Assembly (NCBI RefSeq): GCF_003660285.1
Contig: NZ_QXQQ01000001.1
Location: 124,001 to 188,000 of the forward strand
Source of the DNA: Helicobacter labacensis
GTDB taxonomy: Bacteria > Campylobacterota > Campylobacteria > Campylobacterales > Helicobacteraceae
Length of the DNA stretch: 64,000 nt
Direction: 5' to 3'
Part shown: positions 8,941-17,460 of the stretch, piece after piece
Position numbering within the stretch: the first letter of the stretch is position 1
Layout of the letters: each line of letters opens with the position of its first letter
Translations under genes and position numbers: made by a program
The notes under the pieces: model-generated
The model's database searches: none
Seen by the model: the letters and a program-made list of their open reading frames with translations, nothing else
Told to the model about the DNA's origin: nothing

Positions 8941-11299
8941 GCGCGCCTTAGCACTCTTAGCATGCGTGCACGCGCCCTTATTTGCGCTCCAACTCAGCCT
9001 CACCCAAGGCAAGGAGGGGAATAAGGATTTTGCTACCCTCACACTCACCCATGATAACCCCTTTGCTTGCACCCAAGCGCGTATCCCTCCAGAGGTGGTA
9101 ACATGTGTCATCCACTCCATCCCCAAGCCCGGTTTCACCCCCTTAAAAACGCCCTTTTTTGATATCTCCTATGAAATGAAAGATTATGTATTTTATTTGC
9201 ATATCCGTCCCAAATTCCAGCAACAACTCTTTGCAATCCCCTATGACTATAAACAACACATCCCCATCCAAAAAACCACTGCACGCACCTCAAAGGCATG
9301 GCAGGTGGTGGGCTTCCACTACACCATTCCCTTCCTTAGCCCCAAAAAACCCGATGAAGCTGTGCACAAGGGTCTTAATTTCCCCATTGTAATTGAAGAC
9401 GCGCAAACGCCCTATATCAAAGAATTAGGGGTGGACAACCAACCTTTGCACTACTCTAAGGGCGGGGATTTAGATGGCTATTTGAATGTTAAGAAACTCA
9501 TCCAAGAACAATCTTACCTCAACGCCCTGAAAGCCATCGGCAGTATTTTTCAAGTTTATCCTGACACCTTATTTAGAAAAGACCTCTATCTCTATGAGCT
9601 CATCGCGCTATCTAAACTCCAAAAACGCCCCGATCTCCTGTTGCAAATTGGTGAACGCTGGTTGAAACTCTACCCCTCTGATCCCCAAGTGCCCCATGTG
9701 CTCTACTTGATAGGCACAGCCTACATGCAGATCAACTACGCCAGACAAGCCGCCGAACAATTCAAACGCGTGCTAGACGAATACGCCCAAAGCCGTTATG
9801 CAGCCCTCTCCTACATGCGCCTAGCCCAACAGGCTGCCAATGAAGGCGATGGCTCTAGCGCGTTAGCAAAGTTTCAAAAAGCCTATAGCCAAGCTAAAGA
9901 CAAGGAGAGCGCGAGCGAAATCGCCTTCGCTTGGGCGCGCTTTGATTTGGATCACAGCGAAAGCCCCAACGCTGCCTCTTTAATTAATAAAATCTTGCAA
10001 GCCAATTTAGATTTTTTTCTCTTGGACTTATCCCAATCCTATGCCATGATTTTAGACCTCAAGGCGCATGCCCTCTTTGAACCCGCCATCAAGATCACCA
10101 AACTGCTCGCCAACCAAGACAATGATCCCGTGATTAAAGAAAAAGCCGCTTTTGAGTTAGGGTTGCTCTATGCCAAAAACAAACAACCCAATGAAGCCCA
10201 CATCGCCAATCTCAACTATTTAGACAATTTCACCAACGCCGCGCACATTAGCACCATCAAGCAAAGAGATCAAGAAATCCTCTTTTTGATGCATGGGAGT
10301 TTTGAGGAGAAATTGGCGCGCTATAACCAGATCATCAAGGACTACCCCATAGGTTCTAAAGAGCACCAAAAAGCCCTAGATTACAAGGCGCGCATGCTCT
10401 TAGAAGAGCACTACTATAGCCAAGTTTTAGCGATGGCTCCGGATCTGCCCCTAAATTCTGAGCCCATGCAAACCGCGCTATTGCAACTGGGCAAAAGCGC
10501 GATCAAGGAAGGGGATTGCAAAAGCGCGGGTTCGTTCTTAGTGCAGGTAACCCCTTTAAACCCTGAGGAATTTGATGAGAAAGATCAACTAGAAGCCTTC
10601 GATTGTTTTTATGATGCCAAACTCTACAACCAAGCTGCGATCTTTTCTAAAAACGGCGTAAAACAATCCCAAAGCCCTCAAGATCGCCTTAATTGGCTCT
10701 ATCGTCAGGGTAGAAACCTCTACGCGTTGAAGAATTATCAAGATTCTCTGCTTGCCTCTAAGGACGCGCTCACTCTAGCCGCTCTGCATAAACGACAAAA
10801 ATACTACGACATCGCCTTCGTGGTGTTTTTAGACTACATGCACACCAACAACCCCCAAGAAGCTTTTAAAGTCTTCCCTAAACTCCAAGAATGGTTTAAG
10901 GGCGATGCGCGCATGCTAGAGGTCTATGGACTCTTATTGCAAAATGAGGAAAAAAGCACCAATAACCCCACCACTCTTGAGCTCTACGCTAAGAACGCGA
11001 TCGCCTTGCAAAAACAATACCAGAGCGATGCGTTCATGCCCTATGCCCAAGAACAACTCATCAGCGCGCTCATGCGCCAAAACAAACTAGAAGATGCGCT
11101 CAAACAAAGCGAGGTGTTGTTAAGCAAGCCCCTAGAGGACAAGGATAAAACCCATGTGCTCTACATGCAAGGGAGTATTTTTAAAGCGCAAAACAAGTTG
11201 GACAAAGCACAAAAAGCCTTTGAAGCCTGTGATGCTATTAAAGTTGCTTCAGGTTGGAAAGATTTATGTAGTCAAGCTTTGAATTTACTCAAACCCTAA
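8930..11299 (+). CDS. pflA: Paralysed-flagella protein PflA, TPR-rich exported protein
   Basis: A 789-residue exported protein dominated by tetratricopeptide-like helical repeats, matching PflA, a periplasmic part of the Helicobacter/Campylobacter flagellar motor scaffold needed for rotation. The N-terminus (MPFKRALALLACVHAPLFA) is a signal peptide. TPR-like pairs run from about residue 175 to the end. ATG 8930 is preferred over a TTG at 8915 because it starts directly at the signal peptide; no clear ribosome site is visible and the start overlaps the nuoN end by 11 bases, so coupling is likely. The order nuoN-pflA-phosphomannomutase is the same as I recall in H. pylori. Confidence 0.85.
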   Translation: MPFKRALALLACVHAPLFALQLSLTQGKEGNKDFATLTLTHDNPFACTQARIPPEVVTCVIHSIPKPGFTPLKTPFFDISYEMKDYVFYLHIRPKFQQQLFAIPYDYKQHIPIQKTTARTSKAWQVVGFHYTIPFLSPKKPDEAVHKGLNFPIVIEDAQTPYIKELGVDNQPLHYSKGGDLDGYLNVKKLIQEQSYLNALKAIGSIFQVYPDTLFRKDLYLYELIALSKLQKRPDLLLQIGERWLKLYPSDPQVPHVLYLIGTAYMQINYARQAAEQFKRVLDEYAQSRYAALSYMRLAQQAANEGDGSSALAKFQKAYSQAKDKESASEIAFAWARFDLDHSESPNAASLINKILQANLDFFLLDLSQSYAMILDLKAHALFEPAIKITKLLANQDNDPVIKEKAAFELGLLYAKNKQPNEAHIANLNYLDNFTNAAHISTIKQRDQEILFLMHGSFEEKLARYNQIIKDYPIGSKEHQKALDYKARMLLEEHYYSQVLAMAPDLPLNSEPMQTALLQLGKSAIKEGDCKSAGSFLVQVTPLNPEEFDEKDQLEAFDCFYDAKLYNQAAIFSKNGVKQSQSPQDRLNWLYRQGRNLYALKNYQDSLLASKDALTLAALHKRQKYYDIAFVVFLDYMHTNNPQEAFKVFPKLQEWFKGDARMLEVYGLLLQNEEKSTNNPTTLELYAKNAIALQKQYQSDAFMPYAQEQLISALMRQNKLEDALKQSEVLLSKPLEDKDKTHVLYMQGSIFKAQNKLDKAQKAFEACDAIKVASGWKDLCSQALNLLKP

Positions 11300-11301
11300 G
11301 G

Positions 11302-12708
11302 ATGAACATGGACTTACAAGCGGACATTTTTAGAGAATACGATATTAGGGGGGTTGTGCGCACCCAACTCACCCCAGAAGTGGTCTTTAACATCGGCGTA
11401 CATTTGGGAGATTTAATGCGTGATAAACGCGTGGGCGTGGGTTATGACGCGCGCACCCACGCCCAAGAGCTTTTTAACCATCTGTGTAATGGCTTGGCGT
11501 ATAGCGGGGTAGAAGTCTTTGATCTGGGCATGATTCCCACCCCTGTAGCTTACTTTGCGACCTTTGAGAGTATAGAGGGCGTGCAACTGGCTAATTCCAT
11601 TATGATCACTGGATCGCATAATCCCCCCGAATACAATGGCTTTAAGATCACCCTAGATCAAAAACCTTTCTATGGAGAAGCAATCCAAGAACTCGCCAAA
11701 CACATCGCACAAAACCCCCTACCCTATCAAGCTAGCGATCCTACCCCTAGAAAACTCAACGCCATTGGTTTTTACCAACACTACCTTGCCACCGCCTTTA
11801 GCCACCTGCAAAACTTCCCCTACACTCTCGCACTAGATTTTGGCAATGGAGTGGGGGGGCTGGGCTTAGAGCCGATCTTGTGTGGGCTAGGAATTCCATT
11901 TGAAAGTCTCTATGCTAACCCTGATGGGACTTTTCCTAACCACCACCCCGATCCTAGCGAAGCCAAAAACCTAGAGGATTTAAAAGCACGCATGCAAGCA
12001 AAGGGCTTAAAAATCGGGCTTGCCTTTGATGGAGACGCTGATCGTATCGCGCTTTTAACCCCCACATACACCTATGCGGGCGATGAATTAGCGATTTTAT
12101 TCGCCCAAGATTTGCACGCGCGTGGACTCAAACCCTTTGTGATTGGCGAGGTGAAATGTTCGCAGGTGATGTATGATAGCATTAATGCGATCGGGCAAGC
12201 CTTGATGTATAAAACTGGGCATAGTAATTTAAAAGTCAAACTCAAAGAAACTAATGCCCACTTTGCTGCTGAGATGAGCGGGCATCTCTTTTTTAATGAT
12301 CGCTATTTTGGTTATGACGATGCGATCTACGCGGCTTTGCGTATTTTAGAACTCTTTTTGGTCCATACCCCTGAGCAATTAGAGCGACATGTGCGCGATC
12401 TGCCCTATTCGTATAAAACCCCTGAGGAAAAAATCAGTGTGCCTGAAAATGAGAAATTTAAGCTGGTGGCGCAATTACAAGAAACTTTAGAAAAAGGGGA
12501 TTTGCCCCCTAATTTTCCCCGTGTGCTAGAAGTGATTAACATTGATGGGGTGCGCGCGATCTTTGAACACGGCTTTGGTTTGGTGCGCGCGAGCAACACC
12601 ACGCCCACACTGGTAACCCGTTTTGAGGGCAAAGATAAGGCATGCGCACAAAGTTACAAGGACGCCCTGCTAGGCTTGCTCGCCCACTTGCGCGCCCATC
12701 CTCTCTAG
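11302..12708 (+). CDS. Phosphomannomutase/phosphoglucomutase
   Basis: Alpha-D-phosphohexomutase interconverting hexose 6- and 1-phosphates, feeding GDP-mannose/fucose and glucose-1-phosphate for LPS and glycans. Phosphoserine loop TGSHNPPEYNGFKI lies near residue 105, the metal loop AFDGDADR near 240 and the sugar-binding loop EMSGHLFF near 320. The 468 residues are the usual length. It begins 2 bases after pflA with AAGGATGAAC upstream. Its 3' end overlaps the convergent Maf gene by 39 bases. Called manB/algC in relatives; which sugar is preferred cannot be told. Confidence 0.9.
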   Translation: MNMDLQADIFREYDIRGVVRTQLTPEVVFNIGVHLGDLMRDKRVGVGYDARTHAQELFNHLCNGLAYSGVEVFDLGMIPTPVAYFATFESIEGVQLANSIMITGSHNPPEYNGFKITLDQKPFYGEAIQELAKHIAQNPLPYQASDPTPRKLNAIGFYQHYLATAFSHLQNFPYTLALDFGNGVGGLGLEPILCGLGIPFESLYANPDGTFPNHHPDPSEAKNLEDLKARMQAKGLKIGLAFDGDADRIALLTPTYTYAGDELAILFAQDLHARGLKPFVIGEVKCSQVMYDSINAIGQALMYKTGHSNLKVKLKETNAHFAAEMSGHLFFNDRYFGYDDAIYAALRILELFLVHTPEQLERHVRDLPYSYKTPEEKISVPENEKFKLVAQLQETLEKGDLPPNFPRVLEVINIDGVRAIFEHGFGLVRASNTTPTLVTRFEGKDKACAQSYKDALLGLLAHLRAHPL

Positions 12709-14544
12709 GGTTTCTAGTATAATCTCTTTGGCACGCGTATAAAATTTAGCGATCTGGGCTTGGGGGAGGGAGAGCGCGCTAGAGAGCATGTACATGCAAC
12801 AATGGCTAAGTGTGCCCTCTAATAAAATGCCCTCTAGGGGGTGTTGCGCGCTCAAGTGCATGCTTAAGGCGTGCAGGCGATCGATGAGGGCATAGAGTTC
12901 TCTTTTGGTGTTAATGGGGGTGTTTAACGCTTCTTTAAGAGGGGTTAGTAGAGTGTTAAAGCGCATGGGAAGGGGGATTTCAGGGGCTGGTTGAAAAACC
13001 CTTTTGAGGCGTTTAAGGGCTTTGGCTTTAGCGCAGGGAGGGAGTTTAAGCGCGCTAGATCGCATGGGCTGGGTGTGTTCAATATAAGCCCCTCTGGAGA
13101 GGTTATAAACTAGGGGAGCGCGTTTTTTAAAGAGCGCGCCCATTTGATTTTTGGAGAGAATAAAAAGCCCATCGGCAAAAACCCGTGCGCTTTGCTCAAA
13201 GTTGGGGCGCACTTCTAGGGCATCGCTGGGGATGTGGGCGCACTCCACCCCATAAAAAGAGCCTTGCGCGTGCTTGGCTTGTCCTTCAATATAGCCACAA
13301 TCCAGCCCGCATAAAATCAAAGTCTTAGAAAACAAGCATGCCAAACTCACCCCGGCATTGCCCACAAAGGGCGCACTATACTCTAGGGCTAAGTCCCCCC
13401 ACAGATACCCGCTCGCACTCCCCCCGCGCATGAAAAGATAACTCTCTTGGGCTAAACGCACCGCTTTAGGGTTGCACATGTTGGCATAGATCAAGGGGGT
13501 TTGATCTAGGGGGGCTTGTTGGAGCACCTCTGCGAGGTAGTCAATGCGCTCGATTTCAATCTGAAAATCTATAGCAATACCGCGCGCTTTCAGGGGTTTT
13601 AAAGCCGTGCCACAACTAAAGATGATCATGCGATCTTGATTGGTTTGTATAAAATCTAACAAACCATCTAAACTCGGACCATTGCCCACCACACAGATAG
13701 GCACGCTAAAGGGTTTGCAAGTGTGGGGGTTGAGCACTAGGGGGGATTTTTGCAAATTGGCTAAGGTGTTGCTCAAGCCCAACATTTCATCTTCAAAACT
13801 CCCCCACCCCCTTAGCGCACTTTTTTTATGGGCGTTGAAACGCTGTTGGGCTAGGGTGCTATCCTGGCTTTCATAGGGCTTAAACTCTAAATGTAAAAAA
13901 CTATGGGTGATTCTCTTAGCGTGAAAAAGGGATTGTAAAAGCGTATCGGGCATGCGCTTTAAAAAGATGACACACGCTTTAGGGGGAGTCGCCTTAAAGA
14001 GTTTGGCATAATCCACAAAAAAGCAACTCACACGCAATAAGTCAATGTGTTCTTCATAGATGTAGAGCGCGTGGAAGAACGCCCCTTCTTCTAACAACAA
14101 CGCTAAAAATAGCCCTCCGGCTAAACCAAAAAGCGCGCTGGGCGGGTAGAAATTCTTGCCTAAGGACAAGGGAGTGCTTGGATTGCCTAAAGCTAAGAGT
14201 TGATCGCACGCGCGCTTGGTCAGAGGTAGATTATCTAAATCCAGCGCGCCCAACTCCACCCCGCTACTTTTAAGTTGCCATTTGGGGTTTTGCAAAATAT
14301 TTTGTGCCCATTGCCTAGAAATTTCTACCATCTGGTGTTTGCCCCCTTCATAGGGGAAAAACAGCGCGCCATCGTGGATTTGCACGATATTAAAACCCTG
14401 CGCGCCAAATAAGAGATTGTAGGTTGTAGGGGGGGGCAAGAGTTGGGTATAAAGCCCGGGTAAATTGTTTTGGAAGAAACTTAGATTGCGCGCAAAGCGT
14501 CTTTGCAGGGCATGCTGGCTTAGATCAAGAGCGCTTGTTGTCAT
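12670..14544 (-). CDS. Maf-type motility accessory factor (DUF115), flagellin glycosylation
   Basis: A 624-residue cytoplasmic protein of the motility accessory factor family, linked in Campylobacter/Helicobacter to transfer of nonulosonic acid sugars onto flagellin. The DUF115 core is seen at about residues 285-440, with CVVGNGPSLDGLLDF and the following FSCGTALKPLKARGIAIDF; the rest is poorly conserved, as usual. AAGGAG lies 8 bases before the ATG, with a TATAAT box further upstream. It converges on phosphomannomutase with 39 shared bases. The family call is good; the exact sugar and target are inferred. Confidence 0.8.
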   Translation of the reverse strand: MTTSALDLSQHALQRRFARNLSFFQNNLPGLYTQLLPPPTTYNLLFGAQGFNIVQIHDGALFFPYEGGKHQMVEISRQWAQNILQNPKWQLKSSGVELGALDLDNLPLTKRACDQLLALGNPSTPLSLGKNFYPPSALFGLAGGLFLALLLEEGAFFHALYIYEEHIDLLRVSCFFVDYAKLFKATPPKACVIFLKRMPDTLLQSLFHAKRITHSFLHLEFKPYESQDSTLAQQRFNAHKKSALRGWGSFEDEMLGLSNTLANLQKSPLVLNPHTCKPFSVPICVVGNGPSLDGLLDFIQTNQDRMIIFSCGTALKPLKARGIAIDFQIEIERIDYLAEVLQQAPLDQTPLIYANMCNPKAVRLAQESYLFMRGGSASGYLWGDLALEYSAPFVGNAGVSLACLFSKTLILCGLDCGYIEGQAKHAQGSFYGVECAHIPSDALEVRPNFEQSARVFADGLFILSKNQMGALFKKRAPLVYNLSRGAYIEHTQPMRSSALKLPPCAKAKALKRLKRVFQPAPEIPLPMRFNTLLTPLKEALNTPINTKRELYALIDRLHALSMHLSAQHPLEGILLEGTLSHCCMYMLSSALSLPQAQIAKFYTRAKEIILETLERMGAQVGEQA

Positions 14545-14887
14545 GAGGGCTACTCCTTTGGAAAATCTTTGCTGGAGGTCTTGATCCCCATAGCTGGATT
14601 ATAAGCAATTAGCAATCTTTTATACAAACATGTTGGGGTGTTTAAAACCCTTCATTCTGCCTTTATAGCCATTGGTGTGTCATTTTTGACTCATGCCTTG
14701 CTTGTTTCTTGACGGGTTGATCTCTTGTTGCCTAACTTGTGCGGTGCGCAACCCACGCGGCCGGTTGAAAGCGCTTTGTTAGACGCGCAACGCGCTAGGG
14801 CGTTTTGCCCACTAGCCCAAATCACCAACATGGGCAAGACTTAGGGAGTGGAGGGGGTTTAGAAGTGCTATTAGAATGGATGCGAAG
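14545..14887. other. Gap between the Maf gene and the broken island
   Basis: Apart from the Maf promoter I see no convincing gene. A 46-codon minus-strand ORF beginning MLVIWASGQNAL has no recognisable ribosome site or family. Composition resembles the decayed island next to it. Confidence 0.4.
14598..14603 (-). promoter_or_regulatory. -10 box of the Maf gene promoter
   Basis: TATAAT on the minus strand, within GCTTATAATCC, 53 bases before the Maf start. It fits the sigma-80 consensus of Helicobacter; no convincing -35 box is visible, as is common in this genus. Confidence 0.55.
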
Positions 14888-15025
14888 TTACTGTGCCCAC
14901 ACCCGCCAACAATCCATCTTTAGGGTTTGGGCGATCTCTTGGCTGGGTTTGCGTGCATAAATCGCGCCTTCCATGTTCTGCCCCAAACACTCCGCGATAA
15001 AACCATGGCAATTATTCGCGAAGTG

Positions 15026-15050
15026 CCCAAATACTAAAGACATTTGGGCT
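15026..15050 (-). repeat. Right-end hairpin of the mini-element
   Basis: Minus strand: GCCCAAATG, loop TCTTTAG, TATTTGGGC. Nine base pairs with a closing G-T pair and the same loop as the left hairpin, ending 10 bases from the inferred right end. Confidence 0.8.
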
Positions 15051-15218
15051 TCCTAGGCTGATGTTGCCCGTAGGGAGAGTTTGGTTCTCACTCTATGTCC
15101 CTATAGTAGGGATTTTACAGAGTTTGAGCTCCAACGCATTCCCTACAGGTCTCACACATCATATCTCCAAAGGCGTAACTTTGCGCACTCCCTGCGCTAG
15201 ATACGAATGTATGAGAGC

Positions 15219-15224
15219 ATTATA
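15219..15224 (-). promoter_or_regulatory. -10 box inside the mini-element
   Basis: A perfect TATAAT on the minus strand (GGTATAATGC) just inside the left hairpin, pointing towards the right end. It could transcribe the structured inner segment; no -35 box is recognised. Confidence 0.4.
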
Positions 15225-15243
15225 CCACGAATTAGTGGCATTC

Positions 15244-15270
15244 ATCCCACCCGCTAAAGACGAGTGGGAT
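15244..15270 (-). repeat. Left-end hairpin of the mini-element
   Basis: Minus strand: ATCCCACTCG, loop TCTTTAG, CGGGTGGGAT. Ten base pairs with one T-G wobble. It lies 15 bases inside the inferred left end. Confidence 0.8.
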
Positions 15271-15565
15271 TTCTGCCGAGGAGGCTTAAACAAGTGGTAA
15301 TCCCTAGCTTGCCCCACTAAGGACAATGCCCCTATGTCAAGATCGCCAACCGTTCTTGTGCCACGACAAGAGACAAAAATGATCTTGCCTTCCGAAAACC
15401 CTTGAGAAGTGCATTTTTCAATGCGACTCCCATTGAATTTACCGGTCAAATGCACGATTTGCCCCCCACCTACATAGACTCCCGTGTGCGAAAACGCATC
15501 GGCAAGATCATGCCATAACACACTGCCTATTGCTGGTTCGCACACCCCATCGCCTTTCCGATAAA

Positions 15566-15747
15566 CTAGAAAATTTCTAAAAATTCCTCATAAACATCTT
15601 GGGCGATCTGTTTGGTTGCTAATAGCATGTCTACGCGTTTGCGGATTGTGGGTGGCAACGCGTCTTTGAGGATCGCCCCGGCTGTGGATAAGACAGATTC
15701 CACATCTAACCCCCTCTTGCGCCCCCCTCTAGGGCATTTTTTGGCAT
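15566..15747 (-). pseudogene. Small unknown protein with a one-base frameshift
   Basis: A strong ribosome site (AAGGAGG) precedes ATG 15747. The ATG frame stops after 13 codons (MPKNALEGGARGG). Adding one base in either of two short G runs (G6 or G5) joins it to a clean frame with LDVESVLSTAGAILKDALPP and an amphipathic end (QIAQDVYEEFLEIF), giving 60 residues. It ends 20 bases before the LRAT start. No family recognised. The match between a strong start signal and the downstream frame is the reason to call it a gene. Confidence 0.5.
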
Positions 15748-15815
15748 AACTCCTCCTTGTTTAAAACTTAACTGCGTAAAATAGGGCGTATTTTTCATAG
15801 CGTTTGCACTGGTTG

Positions 15816-16444
15816 CTAGAACCCCCCCGACCCACTCGCGTCCACACCTAAATTTAATTGCGCCAATCTATGTAAAAACCCTTTGGCAAAAAAGTTTGAC
15901 AAGCCCTTATTCACACCAATCTGGGTGTGAAAATCCATTTGTTCGCGACTGACTTCCTCAAAAGTCTTTTCCATTCCGTAATGGTTCTTGAAAGACGCGT
16001 TTTCCTTAACTTTCCCATTCCTCAAAAAGGTGTCCACAAGTTCAGCCACGCCTACTTTTTCTAGGGCTTGGTGGCTGATCCCTCTTTGATCCAACCAATC
16101 TTGCAATTCTTTAGGGGTGCATTGGTCCCCAAAATCACCAGATTCACGCGTGAATGTGGATTGTTGCTGTGTTCTAGTTTTTTTTGTGTTTTGCGATTCT
16201 TCTTCCATGCTACTCCCAGCCACAATAGCCGTGAAACCACCCTTCCCGCGTGTTTCCTCTGCCATCTCTTGAAATTCTTCTTGACTCCTGCTCACTTTAA
16301 AACCAAAGTTCTTTTTGCCCATTTTGCTAAAGAGCATGCCCAAGAAATTCGCCAAATCAAAGCTTGCATCTCTTTTGGGAAAAGTTTTTTAGCCTCTTCA
16401 AATTCCTGCGCCTAAGTTTTGTCCAGTAAAATCACTTTTTTCAT
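15816..16444 (-). pseudogene. Unknown island protein, broken
   Basis: Start ATG 16444 follows AGGAAAG and reads MKKVILLDKT, then TAG at 16412-16414. The frame goes on as AQEFEEAKK, then shifts near an A6 run into a 170-180 residue open frame (starting around DLANFLGMLFSKMGKKNFGF) to the stop at 15816. The long part is hydrophilic, with a Gln/Thr-rich middle and a tail ending DASGSGGF. No family recognised. At least one stop and one frameshift separate the start signal from the main frame. Upstream in-frame codons back to ATG 16531 also look coding, so the border with the preceding gene is uncertain. Confidence 0.5.
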
Positions 16445-16853
16445 TTTTGTTCTTTCCTTTTCAATGTGGTTAATGTGTTTAGCAAGTCTCTTAAGCACGC
16501 CCAGCATTTGTATAGCGGGCATGATAACCATTTGAGTTTTCTAGGGATTTTTGCGCCCTCAAAGCCCAATGCTTGCGCGCTTAGAGCAATCGCGTCCAAG
16601 TTTTCCTTGTTATCGTAGATAAAAATGGCGTAACACCCGCCCGATGCGATCTAACTTAGGGTGTTTTAAATACGCCAAACCCCTGCCCCCACACCATAAA
16701 CAGCCTCTTTTTCAAGTTTGGTCTTGAGAGCGTCAAGAGGGTTTGGTTGATGAACTCTAGAGCTCGTGTTTGATCCTCTCCCTCCAATATTTTGCCATCT
16801 TGCACCACTACGAGTTTTTGCTCTGTATCTTGCATATAGGCATAGACACTCAT
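16441..16853 (-). pseudogene. Unknown island protein, frameshifted
   Basis: ATG 16853 opens MSVYAYMQDTEQKLVVVQDG and runs 65 codons. The coding look then passes to a second frame (GLAYLKHPKLDRIGRVL) and a third (AIFIYDNKENLDAIALSAQA), which ends by overlapping the next start (AAATGA). Two frameshifts are therefore needed to read it through. No domain recognised. It starts 26 bases after the GTPase stop. Confidence 0.45.
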
Positions 16854-16878
16854 GAAATCCCTAAAAATCTTTCAATCT

Positions 16879-17459
16879 CTATATAGGGCTATCCTTGAGT
16901 TCAAAGACACGCACAAGGGCTAAAGCTTGCAAGTCTTGGATAATGCGCTTGTGATCGCTGGAGCTAGGCACATAGCCGTATTGATCGCTGAGGCTATGCG
17001 TGCCGAGGGCAAACACCTTTTGTGCGCCTAAATCGCCTGCCATTTTTGTGTAGACTCCAATGTGGGTCTTGATGTCTGTGGCAGTCTTTGGTTCTTTGAG
17101 ATATGCCACCGCACTAAACACATAAACAAGGACGCGTTCTTCATAGTCTGCGCTCTTTGTTTTGACAAAATCATTATTGAGGCTATGGCTACTCCCCGTG
17201 CAATCTAACAGCCCAAAATTTCTCCCTTTGTATAATTCAAGGTTGGTAGTCGCCTTATGATCACTGCCCTTAAAACTATGATCAATTAAGACATGGCGCA
17301 ACTCTGTTTTACCCGCACCACTCAAACCATAGAGCAGGTAGAGCTTTTTCTTGGCGATGGGGGCGGTGGGTCTTTGAGGGGATCGTCCTTATCAAAATAT
17401 TCTTTGTAAATCCACACCGCTCCAATGGCAAGACCGCCAATAATCCATGGCCAAGGCAT
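16879..17459 (-). pseudogene. Membrane-anchored P-loop GTPase-like protein, frameshifted
   Basis: ATG 17459 gives MPWPWIIGGLAIGAVWIYKEYF, a single N-terminal membrane helix, then a Pro-rich linker. A G5 run (C5 on the coding strand, 17359-17363) is one base short. Adding one C joins the linker to LYLLYGLSGAGKTELRH, a Walker A motif, then LLDCTGSSHSL (switch-II-like DxxG) and LVYVFSAVAYL. About 192 residues when restored; as written, translation stops after about 45. It resembles small GTPases found in accessory islands, but I cannot name the family. First large gene of the island. Confidence 0.6.
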
Positions 17460-17460
17460 T

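Larger units (their letters stand above)
15016..15285 (-). mobile_element. Non-autonomous IS200/IS605-type mini-element, 270 bp
   Basis: Inserted right after TTTAA (minus strand, 15290-15286), a target type I recall for Helicobacter IS605 elements. Its left part has a 10-bp hairpin and its right part a 9-bp hairpin, both with the same 7-base loop TCTTTAG, as expected for ends recognised by a Y1 HUH transposase. No transposase gene fits in the element. There is no target duplication, in line with single-strand peel-and-paste transposition. Boundaries come from the reconstruction of the LRAT reading frame and could be off by a base or two. The inner part contains further inverted repeats (TCCCTA TAG TAGGGA at about 15098-15112) that could be the 3' remnant of a tnpB/omega-RNA region. 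Confidence 0.75.
14888..15545 (-). pseudogene. LRAT-domain protein, interrupted by a mini-element
   Basis: Lecithin-retinol-acyltransferase-like (permuted NlpC/P60) protein. The 5' part (15286-15545) has the catalytic-type histidine block AFSHTGVYVGGGQIVHLTG. The 3' part (14888-15015) holds the cysteine block NNCHGF and continues as a plausible C-terminus (IAECLG...) only after removal of one T from a T5 run at 14999-15003. Between them sits a 270-bp insertion. Joining the two parts reads YHLFNNCHGF and, after the T correction, gives a 128-residue protein. The GTG start at 15545 has AAAGG 7 bases upstream. As it stands the gene has two independent lesions and cannot make the full domain. Target of the enzyme is unknown. 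Confidence 0.75.

Noticed and set aside
14545-14887. Possible tRNA or attachment site beside the island
   Set aside because: No cloverleaf arms or TTCGA-type loop found; no direct repeat pair flanking the island was seen by eye.
15026-15270. Two similar hairpins as a CRISPR array
   Set aside because: Only two, with different stems and unequal spacing; they fit IS605-type ends instead.
15061-15300. 79-codon plus-strand ORF
   Set aside because: It covers the mini-element and its hairpins; it is explained by the element, not by a protein.
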